Below, piece by piece: positions 32,281 through 41,931 of a stretch of 64,000 bases of DNA (its first letter is position 1; each line of letters opens with the position of its first letter). The translations under genes were made by a program, and so were the position numbers. Source of the stretch: Symbiodinium natans (taxonomy: Eukaryota > Sar > Dinophyceae > Suessiales > Symbiodiniaceae); the NCBI GenBank assembly GCA_905221605.1, contig CAJNDS010002613.1:277001-341000 (forward strand). Direction: 5' to 3'. The notes under the pieces were generated by a model. The model was not told the origin of the DNA. It ran no database searches and saw nothing but the letters and a program-made list of their open reading frames with translations.

Positions 32281-32640
32281 CCCCATCGAATGCAGCATGC
32301 GCAAGGAGCTGGCAGCGAAAGCCAACACCAAGGCTGCCGAGGCTTGTGAGGACTTTGCGCCGCTGGAGGACTCGGAGCGCGAGGCTGCTCGTGAATACTT
32401 GCTTCTACATCCCCCTTGGAAATGATTTTATACATTTTGTTCATATAAAAACCCAAGAGGACACCAAAAAATAGTATGTGTTTATTGAGGTTCATAAAGG
32501 GGAGTATAGGCCCTAAACCCTAAACCTTAAGGCTTACGGCTTCGTACGACAACTTCCTCCTCGAGGTCTTCAGGTCTGTGAACGCCACCGTGGGGGATGA
32601 CTTTGCCCCAGCGATGATGTCTGAGGCAACTTCGAAATCC
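32281..32640 (+). CDS. Candidate exons split by a mini-element and CCCTAAA
   Basis: 32289-about 32404 reads MRKELAAKANTKAAEACEDF then APLEDSEREAAREYLL, a charged helix. About 32540-32640 reads LTASYDNFLLEVFRSVNATV then GDDFAPAMMSEATS. Between them sit a 106-bp TIR element (32405-32510) and CCCTAAA units, so the intron seems to be built from repeats. The same strand carries further exon-like pieces to 37.2 kb. Product unknown. Confidence 0.4.
32405..32510. mobile_element. TIR mini-element (family C), copy 1
   Basis: Left end CTACATCCCCCTTGG and right end AAAGGGGAGTATAGG are inverted repeats. The internal motif AAAACCCAAGAGGACA is shared with the copy at 49093-49191. It lies between two candidate exons. 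Confidence 0.7.
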
Positions 32641-32649
32641 TGCTGCGCA

Positions 32650-32690
32650 TGTTTAGGGTTTAGGGTTTAGGGTTTAGGGTTTAGGGTTTC
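32650..32690. repeat. Telomere-like (TTTAGGG)5
   Basis: Perfect TTTAGGG units directly downstream of the candidate exon ending near 32640. Confidence 0.9.
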
Positions 32691-33407
32691 ATGACCAGCG
32701 TGTCTTGTGGTTAGTTTTCTGTGCTGAGTGCATTGATATTTCGCCGTCTGCAGGTGCTAGATCCCCGCTTTGTCGCTCAAACGGCGGGCCCACTTGTGGC
32801 ATCAGTTGTGCTACTTGGATCTAGCAATAGGCGGCAACCAGCTAGATCAGAACAGTCTCACTTTCTTGATGCAGCGCGCCTTCGCTTTCACCCCTGTGTA
32901 AACATGAGTAGTGTCTCTTACGAGTGTGAAATGCAGCAGCAGCTTCATCATCCCAGCAAACCAAACTTCTGCAGGCCGCGCAATTGTGTCCCCTGCGCAT
33001 AAGTGGTGCAGTGATGCAGTTCGTCCTGATAGTAGCCTCTCTTGTGCGAGCGCACGTCAGCCAAGTTTTTTTGCTATCTGGCTTCTTTGCTGCTGCTGGT
33101 CTCCCTGCTGCCGCAAATGCCGCTGTTGCCGACGCCGGTGGTACTGCCCAGCGATCTGCAAGCTGTTCTTTCTCATTCTGCTGGGACAGGGTTGTGCAAA
33201 CACGCTCTCCGAACCCTTCTTCCAAGTTAGTGGGTATTCTTATATCTCTTCATCGAATCTACTTTTGTATACTATAGTATAGCATCTTAAAGTCTGCCAT
33301 CGTGTATCACAATTTGTTGCCTACAGGAATTTGAAACATCTGGGCAAACATCTCTGCCAGTGTAGGGTGCCACCCTAGGGGGCCTAGAAGCTCAGCACGT
33401 CTAAGGG

Positions 33408-33482
33408 TAGTTTCATGGGCCTTAATATGGTCCCTATAAGGGGTTTTCTTTTAAGGGCCCATATTTAGGGACCATGCAACTA
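33408..33482. mobile_element. 75-bp palindromic mini-element (family D)
   Basis: Left arm TAGTTTCATGGGCCTTAATA pairs with the right-arm complement TAGTTGCATGGTCCCTAAAT. The whole element is a near-perfect hairpin with GGGGTTTTC at its centre. Non-coding. Confidence 0.65.
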
Positions 33483-34836
33483 ACGAGGAGCTATTGGCCT
33501 AGGGCTCGTCGTGGCAGCGCTGCTGGCGCTGCGAGGGCTGGATATGTCCGCAGATGGTGTAGCGCGGACGGCCACTTGGCTAAAGGCCGTGGATAGCAAT
33601 GTTTTTGAGGTCGAGGTGTGGCCTTTAATAATTGCGATGAACGGCAGAATGGGCTACTCAGCTGGCTACAGTTGCCTTGTGAGAAGCGCTTCGTGGCAAC
33701 TTCCTGGCAAGAGAAGCCTGCAGCAAAAGGGTTTAGGTGCACGGCCAACGGTTCAGACTTTGCCGCGAGCTTCGTTGCTGAAGAGAAGGCACGTCGTACT
33801 TAGGAGCCCAAGAGCTACTGCGGAGTTTTCCTCATAGTTACTTTGGTTTGGGTAATGAGATGGTTCTGGGAAGGCCGGGTCTGGTCTTTGCGAATGCTAG
33901 TCAACAAAGTCTCCTGAAAGTCAGGCTTGTTAACCTGACTGCGGAAAATCTCAGCGTGCACGATGTTCAGGGCGGTGCACACCCCAGAGTGCCACCAAGG
34001 CGTGTACGTCGGCCACCATTGTGAACATGACACTCTCCGGGAGTGAGGATCCTCGATTTCTGGGGTTGATGCTTGGCGCACAGGAGATCATGTTACTAGA
34101 GTCTTTAGCGCTGGGTGGGATAAACCCAGCCCCAGGATTTGTGTTCGCTGCTGGCCATTATATGCACAGCTGTAAGTCGCAGGCTTTTGGTGGAGGTCTA
34201 GGAAGTTCGCTGGAGGCCGATATAAGACGCCATGAACGTGGATGAACAGTGCAGACTTGCAGGCCTTCGTTTACAAATGTTGAGAAGGTTAACACATATG
34301 GGACTCCTTAAGTGGCCCTGCACCTTGCAGCCAAGCAGTTTCGTTGTCGTTTTGTAGTGGCTGTGGCAGTTGCTGTTCTTCTTATTCTTGCGGATGTCCT
34401 TCTCCATTGCTAGGGAAGAGACAGGATGCCATTTGAGACTCATGATGATGTGCCCGGCCCCGGCTGTTCCCTGTTTCGCTGAGATTTGTTGCTGTTTCTT
34501 TGCTGTGGTTGGAGTGGTGGTTGTCACCTTCAACCAACGATGCAGGGAAGGGAAAATTCGGCTCACATGAGATCTGGTGGAGTCAGAACATGATCTAGCA
34601 GCGTTGAACTGCTTTGAGACTGTCAGCTGTCTGCGCGTAGCAGCAACAAGACCTCAGTCCGCAGAGTACTTTCGATTCGTGTGAGCACTGATGGCAAGCT
34701 AAGGATTCCGGTCCTCCAGCAAGTGGAAAGTGTCATGAATTCGCTGAATGAAGACAGCAAGTTCATGACGGCACTCTGGCGAAGGAAAAGCAGGCATCGC
34801 ACAAGTAGGGCGTGGGCGAGGTAATCATGTGATGGC
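33483..34836. other. Weak coding signal only
   Basis: One stretch (33630-33803 plus) reads NGLLSWLQLPCEKRFVATSW then QEKPAAKGF and ends at a stop. It could be a small exon. Nothing else is recognised. Confidence 0.3.
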
Positions 34837-37171
34837 ATGCAACGCGCTAAGGACCTTCGAAGCATACTCGATGACACTGAGAAGATCTCCAAAGCTGTGA
34901 TGTTGGCATCGACAACAATGTCAATGCTTAACGCCATGATGCAAAGCCAGGCAAACCAGCTGCCAAAACGTGGCTCGCCACAAAACGAGGCATACCTGTC
35001 AGAGTTCGAGAGGTGTTCTCAGAGTGGGTTGGACCGGACATCCCATTGGCCGCGGAGGAAGGAAGTTCCGGGTGACTTTTTGACTCAGTCCTCGTGCATG
35101 TCCCCACTCAGACCCAGGCGCGGACGGCACCTCGCTGCGCCACAGCTGTGGCCTCTGCGAGCAGCTCGCGGAGCAGCTTACGCCGGCGATAGAGACGCTC
35201 GAAAACAGCCTGGGAACTGCCTTGGATGCTGCCCGTTCAGAGGCGTGGCCCCGCGTTTTTTTTGTCTTGCAAGATGCTGTAGGTCCCGCAATCATCCACA
35301 TGAGTTTGCACATCAGCAGCGGCTCATGCGGCTGTATGGCTGGTACATGCTGGTACACTCAGACGCCCGGAGGTGAACAAGCAGCTCACCGGCGACAAGC
35401 TCGAGGACGGGACGCGCATGATGTTGTCGCCCAAGTGAGCCCATAAGAAGCTAACCCTAAGCCCGAAGTGGGCACAGCAGCCTGAGGTTGTCACATTTCT
35501 GGATTTTGGGTTTCCTTTTGGCTTGTGGGTTTTCGGGAACTTTTGGATGGCTGTAATTGGTGGTATGGCTTGCTGGTACAGTGAGCACAGTGGTGGTGAC
35601 CACCATCTTTCTGGTAGGGGCAAGTGCGACTACAGGACAAAATTACTATATTACCTTACTATATGGTGCAGGAGAGGACATAATAGTCCAATTCTCCGGA
35701 TTCCGGAGAGGGAAAGTGAAGTTGACCAAGTTGGGATATGCGTTTGATTGTCTTGGAGGTGTGGGTCAGTGTGAGGAGGGTCTACTGGAAAATGCCTCTG
35801 AAACCTGTTGGTAGCTTGGGTGGTTGAGGGTTTGCGAGTCGGCTGCTGGTACGTGGGATCTGGTTTCCAAAGAAGGACCCGAGTAGAAAACAGGCCCTTG
35901 CTCCTCTTGAGCAGTAGCATGTCTTGCGGTTCGGGGGCTCTGGGGCGTGAACAAAAAACCCTAAACCAGGGACGTCCCCGTGCTGAACGGGCTAAGTAAA
36001 ACTCAGCTACTTGCAAGACGTCGACTAGAGCAGTGGGGCATGCGTTGCCTGCCCTTCTCGCCAGCCGGGTGAGGTCCGCTGGAGTCTCTGGGGGCATGAT
36101 TGAGCTTTTTGGGTTTAGGTGGTGGTCCAAGGTCTTCTCATGTCTGCACGGTGACCTCACGATGAGAAGCCCAAAGCCACACGTATTGCATCCCTGCAGT
36201 GTGGTTGCGAGGCTGCTAGGCCCCCTAAACCCTAAACCCTAACCCTTTTTCATTTCTTTAGTGAGGGGGAGCTGGAAACAACAAACAGAAAGGGAAGATG
36301 AGTTCTCCGCATTTCTCGTTGAAGAGTCGGCGGGTGGCAAAAAACCCTTTTCCTTTACACAGCATGTGGTTCTGGAGGGGGCGCCGGTCTTGTCCCATCA
36401 GTGTCCCAATATGAATGCTTCAGGCGACCCCCCAGTAAGGCGTAAGCCGTGGCGATTTGCCGATTCTCCTAAGTCCGACCAATGAACCCCGCTGTGCTGT
36501 GGCTAGACGGGTGGCCACAAAACCCTAAACCCTAACAAATAAACAACCCTAACCCGAAACCCTGAGCTCTCAACCCTAAACCCTAAACCCTAAACCCTAA
36601 ACCCTAAACCCTAAACCCTAAACCCTAAACCCTAAACCCTAAACCCTAAACCCTAAACCCTAAACCCTAAACCCTAACAACAATTGGGTACGTAGGAGCT
36701 CCAGAGCAGCATGAACCAGTTCACCGCGCCTCTCCAAGAGTTCACGGAGTCCATCCACGGACTCTCACTTATCCAAGACATGAACTTTGAACTTTTTAGG
36801 GTTTAGGGTTTAGGGTTTAGGGTTTAGGGTTTAGGGTTCAGGGTTTAGGGTTTAGGGTTTAGGGTTTCCTGATTGAGTAGGAACAGTAAAGTTGAACCCG
36901 TTTTTCCCCTTGGCTATAGGAGAAGTAAGGACTCTTTGGGCCCTTTGTGGAGCAAGACCTGCTTCAGCAGATTGAAGATGGGCTTCTTGGCTTTCAAAGT
37001 GAGGGTTTAGGATTTAGGGTTTCGGGTTTAGGGTTTAGGGTTTAGGGTGTAGGGTTTAGGGACTTTTAAACGCTTCATTTTTCACAAGGGGACCTTGTAA
37101 AACCGATGCCCAGGCTGCGACTCTACGGTCCGGTCGGAGTTTGCTTCTTTGCTCTTCTTGCAACAAGGCTG
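34837..37171 (+). CDS. Candidate multi-exon gene with telomeric-repeat introns
   Basis: A run of exon-like pieces on one strand. 34837-about 34965 reads DDTEKISKAVMLASTTMSML. About 35108-35278 reads CGLCEQLAEQLTPAIETLEN then SLGTALDAARSEAW (donor GTAGGT). 35363-about 35438 reads RPEVNKQLTGDKLEDGTRMM then LSPK (donor GTGAGC). About 36695-36790 reads SSMNQFTAPLQEFTESIHGL (acceptor CGTAG). About 36908-36999 reads GPFVEQDLLQQIEDGLLGFQ (donor GTGAGG). About 37085-37171 reads DLVKPMPRLRLYGPVGVCFF then ALLATRLQ, a possible membrane segment. The last two join in phase. TTTAGGG or CCCTAAA arrays fill the gaps at 36540-36680, 36797-36865 and 37004-37063. It could continue into the exons at 47.3-51.0 kb. 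Family unknown. Confidence 0.45.
36520..36680. repeat. (CCCTAAA)n array
   Basis: Mostly perfect units from 36570, preceded by degenerate ones. It ends just before a candidate acceptor (CGTAG). Confidence 0.9.
36797..37063. repeat. (TTTAGGG)n arrays flanking a short exon
   Basis: Arrays at 36797-36865 and 37004-37063 lie on both sides of the candidate exon at about 36908-36999. Confidence 0.85.
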
Positions 37172-37399
37172 CAGGGTTTAGGGTTTAGGGCGTGCCAGAC
37201 GGGAGCGCGCTTTGGGAGCGCGCGGTAGTCTGCAGACCTACCCACCCCAAGACCGCCCACTTACAACTCTCAAGGAGTTAAGACCTTTTATTTTTTTTAC
37301 AAAGCATCACATGAGTCAGCACTCACACCCTTTTTGGGGATTTCCACAAGGTGCGTGGACCAGGCGCAAAGCTGCAGCAGACGGAAACGAGGCAGGGTC

Positions 37400-38010
37400 C
37401 GTGAAGACAGCTTGGCTTGGCGCGAAGGGGCTAAGGGATGGGCCAGGAACAGAGAAAGGCAGCGAGGCTTGGTTGGCGCGAAGGGGCTCCAGCCAGGAAG
37501 AACACGCAGTGAACAGCTTGGGTTGGGCAGGCTGGTGTGGCGGATAGCTTGGCTTGGCGCGAAGGGGGTAAGGTGGGGTGCCGGGCCAGGGTCAGGACCA
37601 GGCACAAAGTTGTAGCAGACGGAAGCGAGGCAGGACAGATTGGGTTGGCGCGAAGGGGCTAAAGAGCGCCCCGAAACAGGACACAAACTGGTGCGCGGAC
37701 AGCTTGGCTTGGCGCAAGGGGGTAAGATGACTCGAACAGGCCAGGGCCGCAAAACTAGTCAGGACAGAGGGGCAGCGGTCAGGATCAAGGCCCAGCCATT
37801 TTTGAGGGTCAGGGTTAGGGGGCAGGGCCGGCCAGGGCCAGGGCCAGAGCCAGGGCCAGGGTCAGGGCAGGGCCAGGGCCAGGGCCAGCGCCAGCGCCAG
37901 GGTTAGGGTCAGGGCCAGCCAGGGCCACCAGGGCCAGCGCCAGCGCCAGGGCCAGGGCCAGGGCCAGGGCCATGGCCAGGGCCCAGGGCCCAGGGCCCAG
38001 GGTCAGACCA
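37400..38010. repeat. GGCGCGAAGGGG-type and AGGGCC hexamer repeats
   Basis: From 37400 to 37740 an imperfect unit with CTTGGCTTGGCGCGAAGGGG recurs about six times at 60-90-bp spacing. From 37805 to 38000 AGGGCC/CAGGGC hexamers dominate. No coding signal. Confidence 0.7.
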
Positions 38011-38279
38011 GCCAATCCAGAGCCACCCCGTTTTTGGCCAAAACCCCTGCCTACCCCCAGAACGGCCCCAGGGGTCTCACGGGGGCCGTCCCGGGGCCCT
38101 CCAATGCAGGACCCAAGCCTGCCTGCGGGCTGGAGGCCAGCTCGTCGCCCGCCTGCACTCCCTCCCAGTATCTCACTGACCGCTCGACCAGCGCCCGCCT
38201 ACCCCAAAAGACAAGAGAGTGGGGTGGCAGGCGGGTTTCGGGTTTAGGGTTTAGGTTTAGGGTTTAGGGCTTAGGGGGA

Positions 38280-38365
38280 CCCAGAATCAAGGGACTGAAG
38301 GAGGGACCCTTGTAAGAGATCTTCGGGGTTATTCAAGGGTTATTTGGGGGCTACTTAGGGAACTA
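38280..38365. mobile_element. Dispersed short repeat (family E), copy 1
   Basis: Shares AATCAAGGGAC, GGAGGGACCCT, GGGGTTATT and GTTATTTGGGGG, in the same order, with the reverse complement of 54312-54402. Probably a MITE-like family. Confidence 0.55.
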
Positions 38366-38563
38366 GGGACATATCAGGTAAATACAGGGGTTAGAGAGGG
38401 GAATAGCAGAAGGTTGCTAGTGCCACGTCGGCTGGTGCTTAGAGTGAAAAGCCCAACCGTTTTGTCGAAATCAGACAGCAAGTACCGCAGAGCCCTTCAG
38501 CCTAAACCCTAAACCCTAAACGCTACACCCTAAACCCTACACCCTATGCGGAGCTGCAGTTTG

Positions 38564-38570
38564 TATAAAA
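38564..38570 (+). promoter_or_regulatory. TATAAAA box in the LTR
   Basis: A classical TATAAAA 18 bp into the LTR. Host dinoflagellate promoters are reported to lack TATA boxes, so this would be an element-borne promoter. Functional status unknown. Confidence 0.45.
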
Positions 38571-38595
38571 GGTAGTGTTGGAAGGGTTGCAAAAC

Positions 38596-38616
38596 CCGCT
38601 GTTTATCTGGCTCAAG
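38596..38616 (+). other. Possible spliced-leader relic
   Basis: The 21-mer beginning CCG and ending TGGCTCAAG agrees with the dinoflagellate spliced leader (as I remember it, CCGTAGCCATTTTGGCTCAA plus a final G) at 14 of 21 aligned positions, including the first three and last nine. It lies just before ATG 38618. Copies exist in both LTRs (second at 46992-47012). Confidence 0.35.
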
Positions 38617-38821
38617 GATGGCCAGCCCGTCCGAAGAAAAAAGTTCGTGTTTAGGAGTGAGGGTTGGGTTAGCGCCCCTCTACCTGTGTAAGGGTGCCCC
38701 TTCCTTTGACCTGGTGAACTTTAACCCTGTGTGTTTGTCTTTCTGGTTCGTTCTGGGGAATTCATTCAGGCAACTGTTGAGGGTTGATACCCTGGTTGGT
38801 CCCCTTTCGGTTGCCCCCGTA

Positions 38822-38833
38822 GGTTATGAGCCC
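38822..38833 (+). promoter_or_regulatory. Primer-binding site, initiator tRNA-Met anticodon arm
   Basis: GGTTATGAGCCC directly follows the LTR. Its complement GGGCTCATAACC is the anticodon stem-loop of initiator tRNA-Met with anticodon CAU (yeast-type sequence, from memory). Copia in Drosophila primes from a half-tRNA at the same arm, with the same GGTTATG start. Confidence 0.65.
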
Positions 38834-38886
38834 AAACGGTTCCCTGCGGTGAGGTGTTTCATTCAAGGGTTTGGGTTCAAGAAGCA

Positions 38887-39999
38887 ATGCCTTCTCCCAA
38901 ACGATGGCTCCAGCCTTCCTCGGATGGTGGTAAAAGTGGTGGAGCTGAAAGTGGTGCAACTGATTCTCTGGCTGAAGAGGCGGCGCTAGAAGAAGTGATG
39001 CCTGGTGCTGCGGAAGAACAACTGGAGGGAACAACGGTTGCTAGAGGCCCCCATGAGGGTACGGATCCCAATGCGGACATGGTTGACAATGCTGGAGGTG
39101 AAGGACGAGCTGTTTCTGTATCGCCAAAGCCTGGGGAAAAGAGGAACTGGGATGAAACTGGTGGTATAGACCGTGAACTGGAGGCGACCGTTTTACGCGT
39201 GTTGCTGAGGCATGGGTATCAGCCGTCGACTTCAACTTCGGGCCGAATGGTCGATCAAGGGGCTCAGACCAATCTGAGTGGAGCGGTGTTGCAAGTTTCC
39301 AGGAAACCTCTGAACAAGATAAAACGGGATCCCTCAGCGAGTTCCATGCGCCATGAAGGCGGTGATGAACAGGAGACAAAGGGTGCGGACAGCTTTGAAG
39401 CTGCGCCTACTGCTGAATACGCCATGGGGGAGGAGGAGATCCTAGAGATGGAGGTTGAAAGGATGCGACAGTTGTCCGAAGAAGCAGAAATGCTTCAAGT
39501 CTCGGAAGAGAATGATGTTCAGGAAGAAGGGCATCCTATCGAGGCAAGTGATGGGACAACTTGGGAGCGACATTTCCACAAAGATGGGAGGCTATGTTTT
39601 TACTGCCTGGATACGGGAGAAACTAGGTGGACACTGCCGGAGGAAGGTGAAAAGATGGAAAGTGACAAGGTGGTTGAGTCTCTTTCAGGCAATGAACTGG
39701 AGTTGGAGACTGCACTGGGTCCTTCATCGTCTACTCCGACAGCTGAGTCTACAAGGGCGTTCCAAGGTAGTGTAGATAGTTTAGTAGAAAAAGGTTTTTC
39801 CTCTACCGTCGGGGATAGCGGTCTAAGGGCCGGTAAAGCTGCTAAGACCTCGGGCTCCCCAAGGGAGGATAGAATTTCTGGAACACAAAAAGACATGGCT
39901 GGAGGACACCTGGATCGGAAAAGGAGCAAAGCGCTTTCTGAGGGTGACGCAGCGGTGAAATCTGTGGATCCGGAGGATGAATTCCCAATGCGGAGGTGA
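38887..39999 (+). CDS. LTR element ORF A: acidic protein with WW domain
   Basis: First internal ORF, ATG at 38887, stop 39997-39999, about 370 residues. It is mostly disordered and rich in Glu, Gly and Ser. Near residues 220-250 there is a WW domain, TTWERHFHKDGRLCFYCLDT then GETRWTLPEE. Both Trp residues, the aromatic pair and the closing Pro are present, so it could bind proline-rich partners. The frame ends in a 4-nt overlap with the next frame (-1). ORF B continues the same acidic composition, so A and B may once have been one protein. Gag proteins normally lack WW domains. Function unknown. Confidence 0.6.
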   Translation: MPSPKRWLQPSSDGGKSGGAESGATDSLAEEAALEEVMPGAAEEQLEGTTVARGPHEGTDPNADMVDNAGGEGRAVSVSPKPGEKRNWDETGGIDRELEATVLRVLLRHGYQPSTSTSGRMVDQGAQTNLSGAVLQVSRKPLNKIKRDPSASSMRHEGGDEQETKGADSFEAAPTAEYAMGEEEILEMEVERMRQLSEEAEMLQVSEENDVQEEGHPIEASDGTTWERHFHKDGRLCFYCLDTGETRWTLPEEGEKMESDKVVESLSGNELELETALGPSSSTPTAESTRAFQGSVDSLVEKGFSSTVGDSGLRAGKAAKTSGSPREDRISGTQKDMAGGHLDRKRSKALSEGDAAVKSVDPEDEFPMRR

Positions 40000-41153
40000 A
40001 TGCTGTGTCGGCTACAGAGGAGCAGGTGGTGGATGAAGTATCTGGCATTCAGGAGGTTGGTCCTGGAGATGAGGATGATGGAGGAAAAAAGTTGTGTGTT
40101 ACGACTGAGGAGGTTTCTCCGTCTGGTGCCATGGATTCCACCTTTCAAGGGAAAAATGAGGCTTCTGGAATAGCTGGAGATGCGGCTAATTTGCCGGAAA
40201 AGAAACATGAGGCCTGGAGCGCCACTGAGGTGCGGGCAAAAGTGCTGGATGGAACCTGGAGTGCAGAAGAAGCGCGGGGCGAGGCACGAGATGGTACATG
40301 CTCCACAGTAGACTGCAACAATGGGGCGCAGGTCACTGCAGCAGATGACGAGGGAGATGCATCGGCGGACGCGCTTGTGCAATCTGAAGTTGGTGGCGCG
40401 GAGCAAGAAGATTCGGGCCGCACCGAAGCCAATGGAGCAGCTGTGGCCGATGGTGGTGTTATTTCTCCTTTGGTAACCATGGAGCCAAAGGATCCTGCAG
40501 CGGAAGAAAGTGTGCCTGCTGCGGATGACCGAATAAGGGACTCGATGGAAGGGTCTCTCTCCAAGGAAATGGAGAAATTGCCGACTGGTGGTTTGCCGGA
40601 AGTCGACACCGTGCAAGCTGTAACAGGAAAGGCAGAGCCTTTGGCAAAAAATGATGATGGTTCTGTATCATTGGAGCGCAAGGTGGATGATCTTGCGGAA
40701 CTCACTGGTGTACAGGACAAGCAGCTTGGTCCAATGGTGGAAGCAGGGGGCGTTCAAGGAGCCCAAGAAAGTGTGCCGGTTTCTGGAGACAAAAAGAACG
40801 AAGTGCCCAATGAGGTAACCCCAGCTACGCATGGCAAGCATTGCTATGAAAAGGGAGATAAGATCACTGGAATTGTTCGCTGCATCAATGTGTATGGAGC
40901 TTATTTGGAACATGGTGACCTGGATGTATTGATTCCTGCGGAAGGGAAAAATACACCTCTGTTCAAGATCGGTGATACCGTTCAATCAGAAGTGCAAAGA
41001 GTGGAAGAAGATGGTACTGTGATCTTGGACACCTACCTGTTTCTGGAAGACGACGGAAATGAGGACACTTCCTCGACGCTGCGCAAGTGGAAAGACAGCA
41101 GTTCGGGTACGTGGTGGCAGGATTCATGGTATGCTGGTCAATGGGACCAAAAA
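39981..41153 (+). CDS. LTR element ORF B: acidic protein with S1-like domain
   Basis: Open in the -1 frame relative to ORF A from 39981, and protein-like from VSATEEQVVDEVSGIQEVG. About 280 residues of acidic low-complexity sequence precede an S1/OB-type RNA-binding domain near 40850-41045: YEKGDKITGIVRCINVYGAY, LDVLIPAEG, FKIGDTVQSEVQRVEEDGTV then ILDTYL. The G-x-V-x-x-I-x-x-Y-G-A-Y pattern is the S1 signature. At a CCAAAAAC run (41147-41154) the natural sequence (WWQDSWYAGQWDQ) moves to the +1 frame of ORF C. The open frame itself runs on to 41234 as a shadow. Confidence 0.55.
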
Positions 41154-41931
41154 CTCCTTCGATGGTCAATGGAACTGGAAGAGGGAAGATTGGCAATACG
41201 ACGGGTGGTATGCCGACCAGTGGATGTCTTCTGAGGAATGGGAGGAAGGCGTTCGAAAACAACTCTGTGGAGAAAGAATCTATAGAGTGCTCCTTCAGAA
41301 TGGGCAAAACGATAAGGAGTATTTGGGCAAGATCACTGGGGTATTGCTGGCTCGTCGTATGGAAGAAGTTAGAGAGTTGGTGGCAGACCCTGCACTGTTG
41401 GAAAGTGAAGCTCGAGCAGCTTACTCCATGCTGCGTACAGAAGGTTGGACACCCAGTAGTAAAGGAGATGCAGGTTGGGAAAAAAGGAAATACCCCCGGG
41501 AGCAGTACCACAATGCGCTTTACGACCTGGCACGTCAGAGGAAGGCGTACAGTGAAGCAGCCACAGGTGAGGCGATAGCAAAGGTACTGGACAAAGGAGA
41601 TGATGAACTCTGGAACGAGCTCTGGTTGGACTCGATGAAGTTTTTGCAGGAACTTGATGGTGAAATTGAAGCTATGCGGATTCAGGAGGGAAGGCCAATA
41701 GATGCTTATCTGGATCCGATGAAGTACAAAAAGGTTCATATGACGCCAAAAACTCTGTCAAAAGGGTATACAAAGCTGTGCAAGTTCTACAATCAAGGGA
41801 CATGTCGCAATGGAAGCGATTGCGCCTTTGAGCACCGTCGTCCTGGTGAAGGGTGGCCAGAAAAAGGTGCCATAATGCTGGAGATGAGGATGGGGACATT
41901 GGTGGCCCTCCAACTGATGAAGGAGTTGTGA
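41149..41931 (+). CDS. LTR element ORF C: tryptophan-rich segment and CCCH finger 1
   Basis: Continues ORF B in another frame: FDGQWNWKREDWQYDGWYAD then QWMSSEEW, a Trp/Tyr-rich segment, followed by about 180 residues of mostly helical sequence (LARRMEEVRELVADPALLES, YPREQYHNALYDLARQRKAY). CCCH finger 1 lies near 41777-41836: LCKFYNQGTCRNGSDCAFEH, spacing C-x7-C-x5-C-x3-H, typical of RNA-binding fingers. At the GAAAAAGG run near 41863 the sense reading switches to ORF D. The last 20 codons of this frame are probably a shadow. Confidence 0.55.
   Translation, partial: KNSFDGQWNWKREDWQYDGWYADQWMSSEEWEEGVRKQLCGERIYRVLLQNGQNDKEYLGKITGVLLARRMEEVRELVADPALLESEARAAYSMLRTEGWTPSSKGDAGWEKRKYPREQYHNALYDLARQRKAYSEAATGEAIAKVLDKGDDELWNELWLDSMKFLQELDGEIEAMRIQEGRPIDAYLDPMKYKKVHMTPKTLSKGYTKLCKFYNQGTCRNGSDCAFEHRRPGEGWPEKGAIMLEMRMGTLVALQLMKEL

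Larger units (their letters stand above)
38547..38821 (+). repeat. 5' LTR (275 bp)
   Basis: Begins TGCGGAGCTGCAG and ends CCCCCGTA, so it has the 5' TG but TA instead of CA at the 3' end. It contains a TATAAAA box, a spliced-leader-like 21-mer and a short open frame starting at ATG 38618 (MASPSEEKSSCLGVRVGLAP). Its partner is 46943-47217. Confidence 0.9.

Noticed and set aside
38618-38989. ORF MASPSEEKSSCLGVRVGLAP... as an independent gene
   Set aside because: It starts within the LTR and is duplicated in the 3' LTR. Beyond the LTR it runs in a frame other than ORF A.
39600-40616. 338-codon minus-strand ORF
   Set aside because: Shadow of ORFs A and B. Composition is Phe/Ser/Leu-rich and lacks any motif.
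40963-41739. 258-codon minus-strand ORF
   Set aside because: Antisense shadow of the S1 and CCCH coding region.
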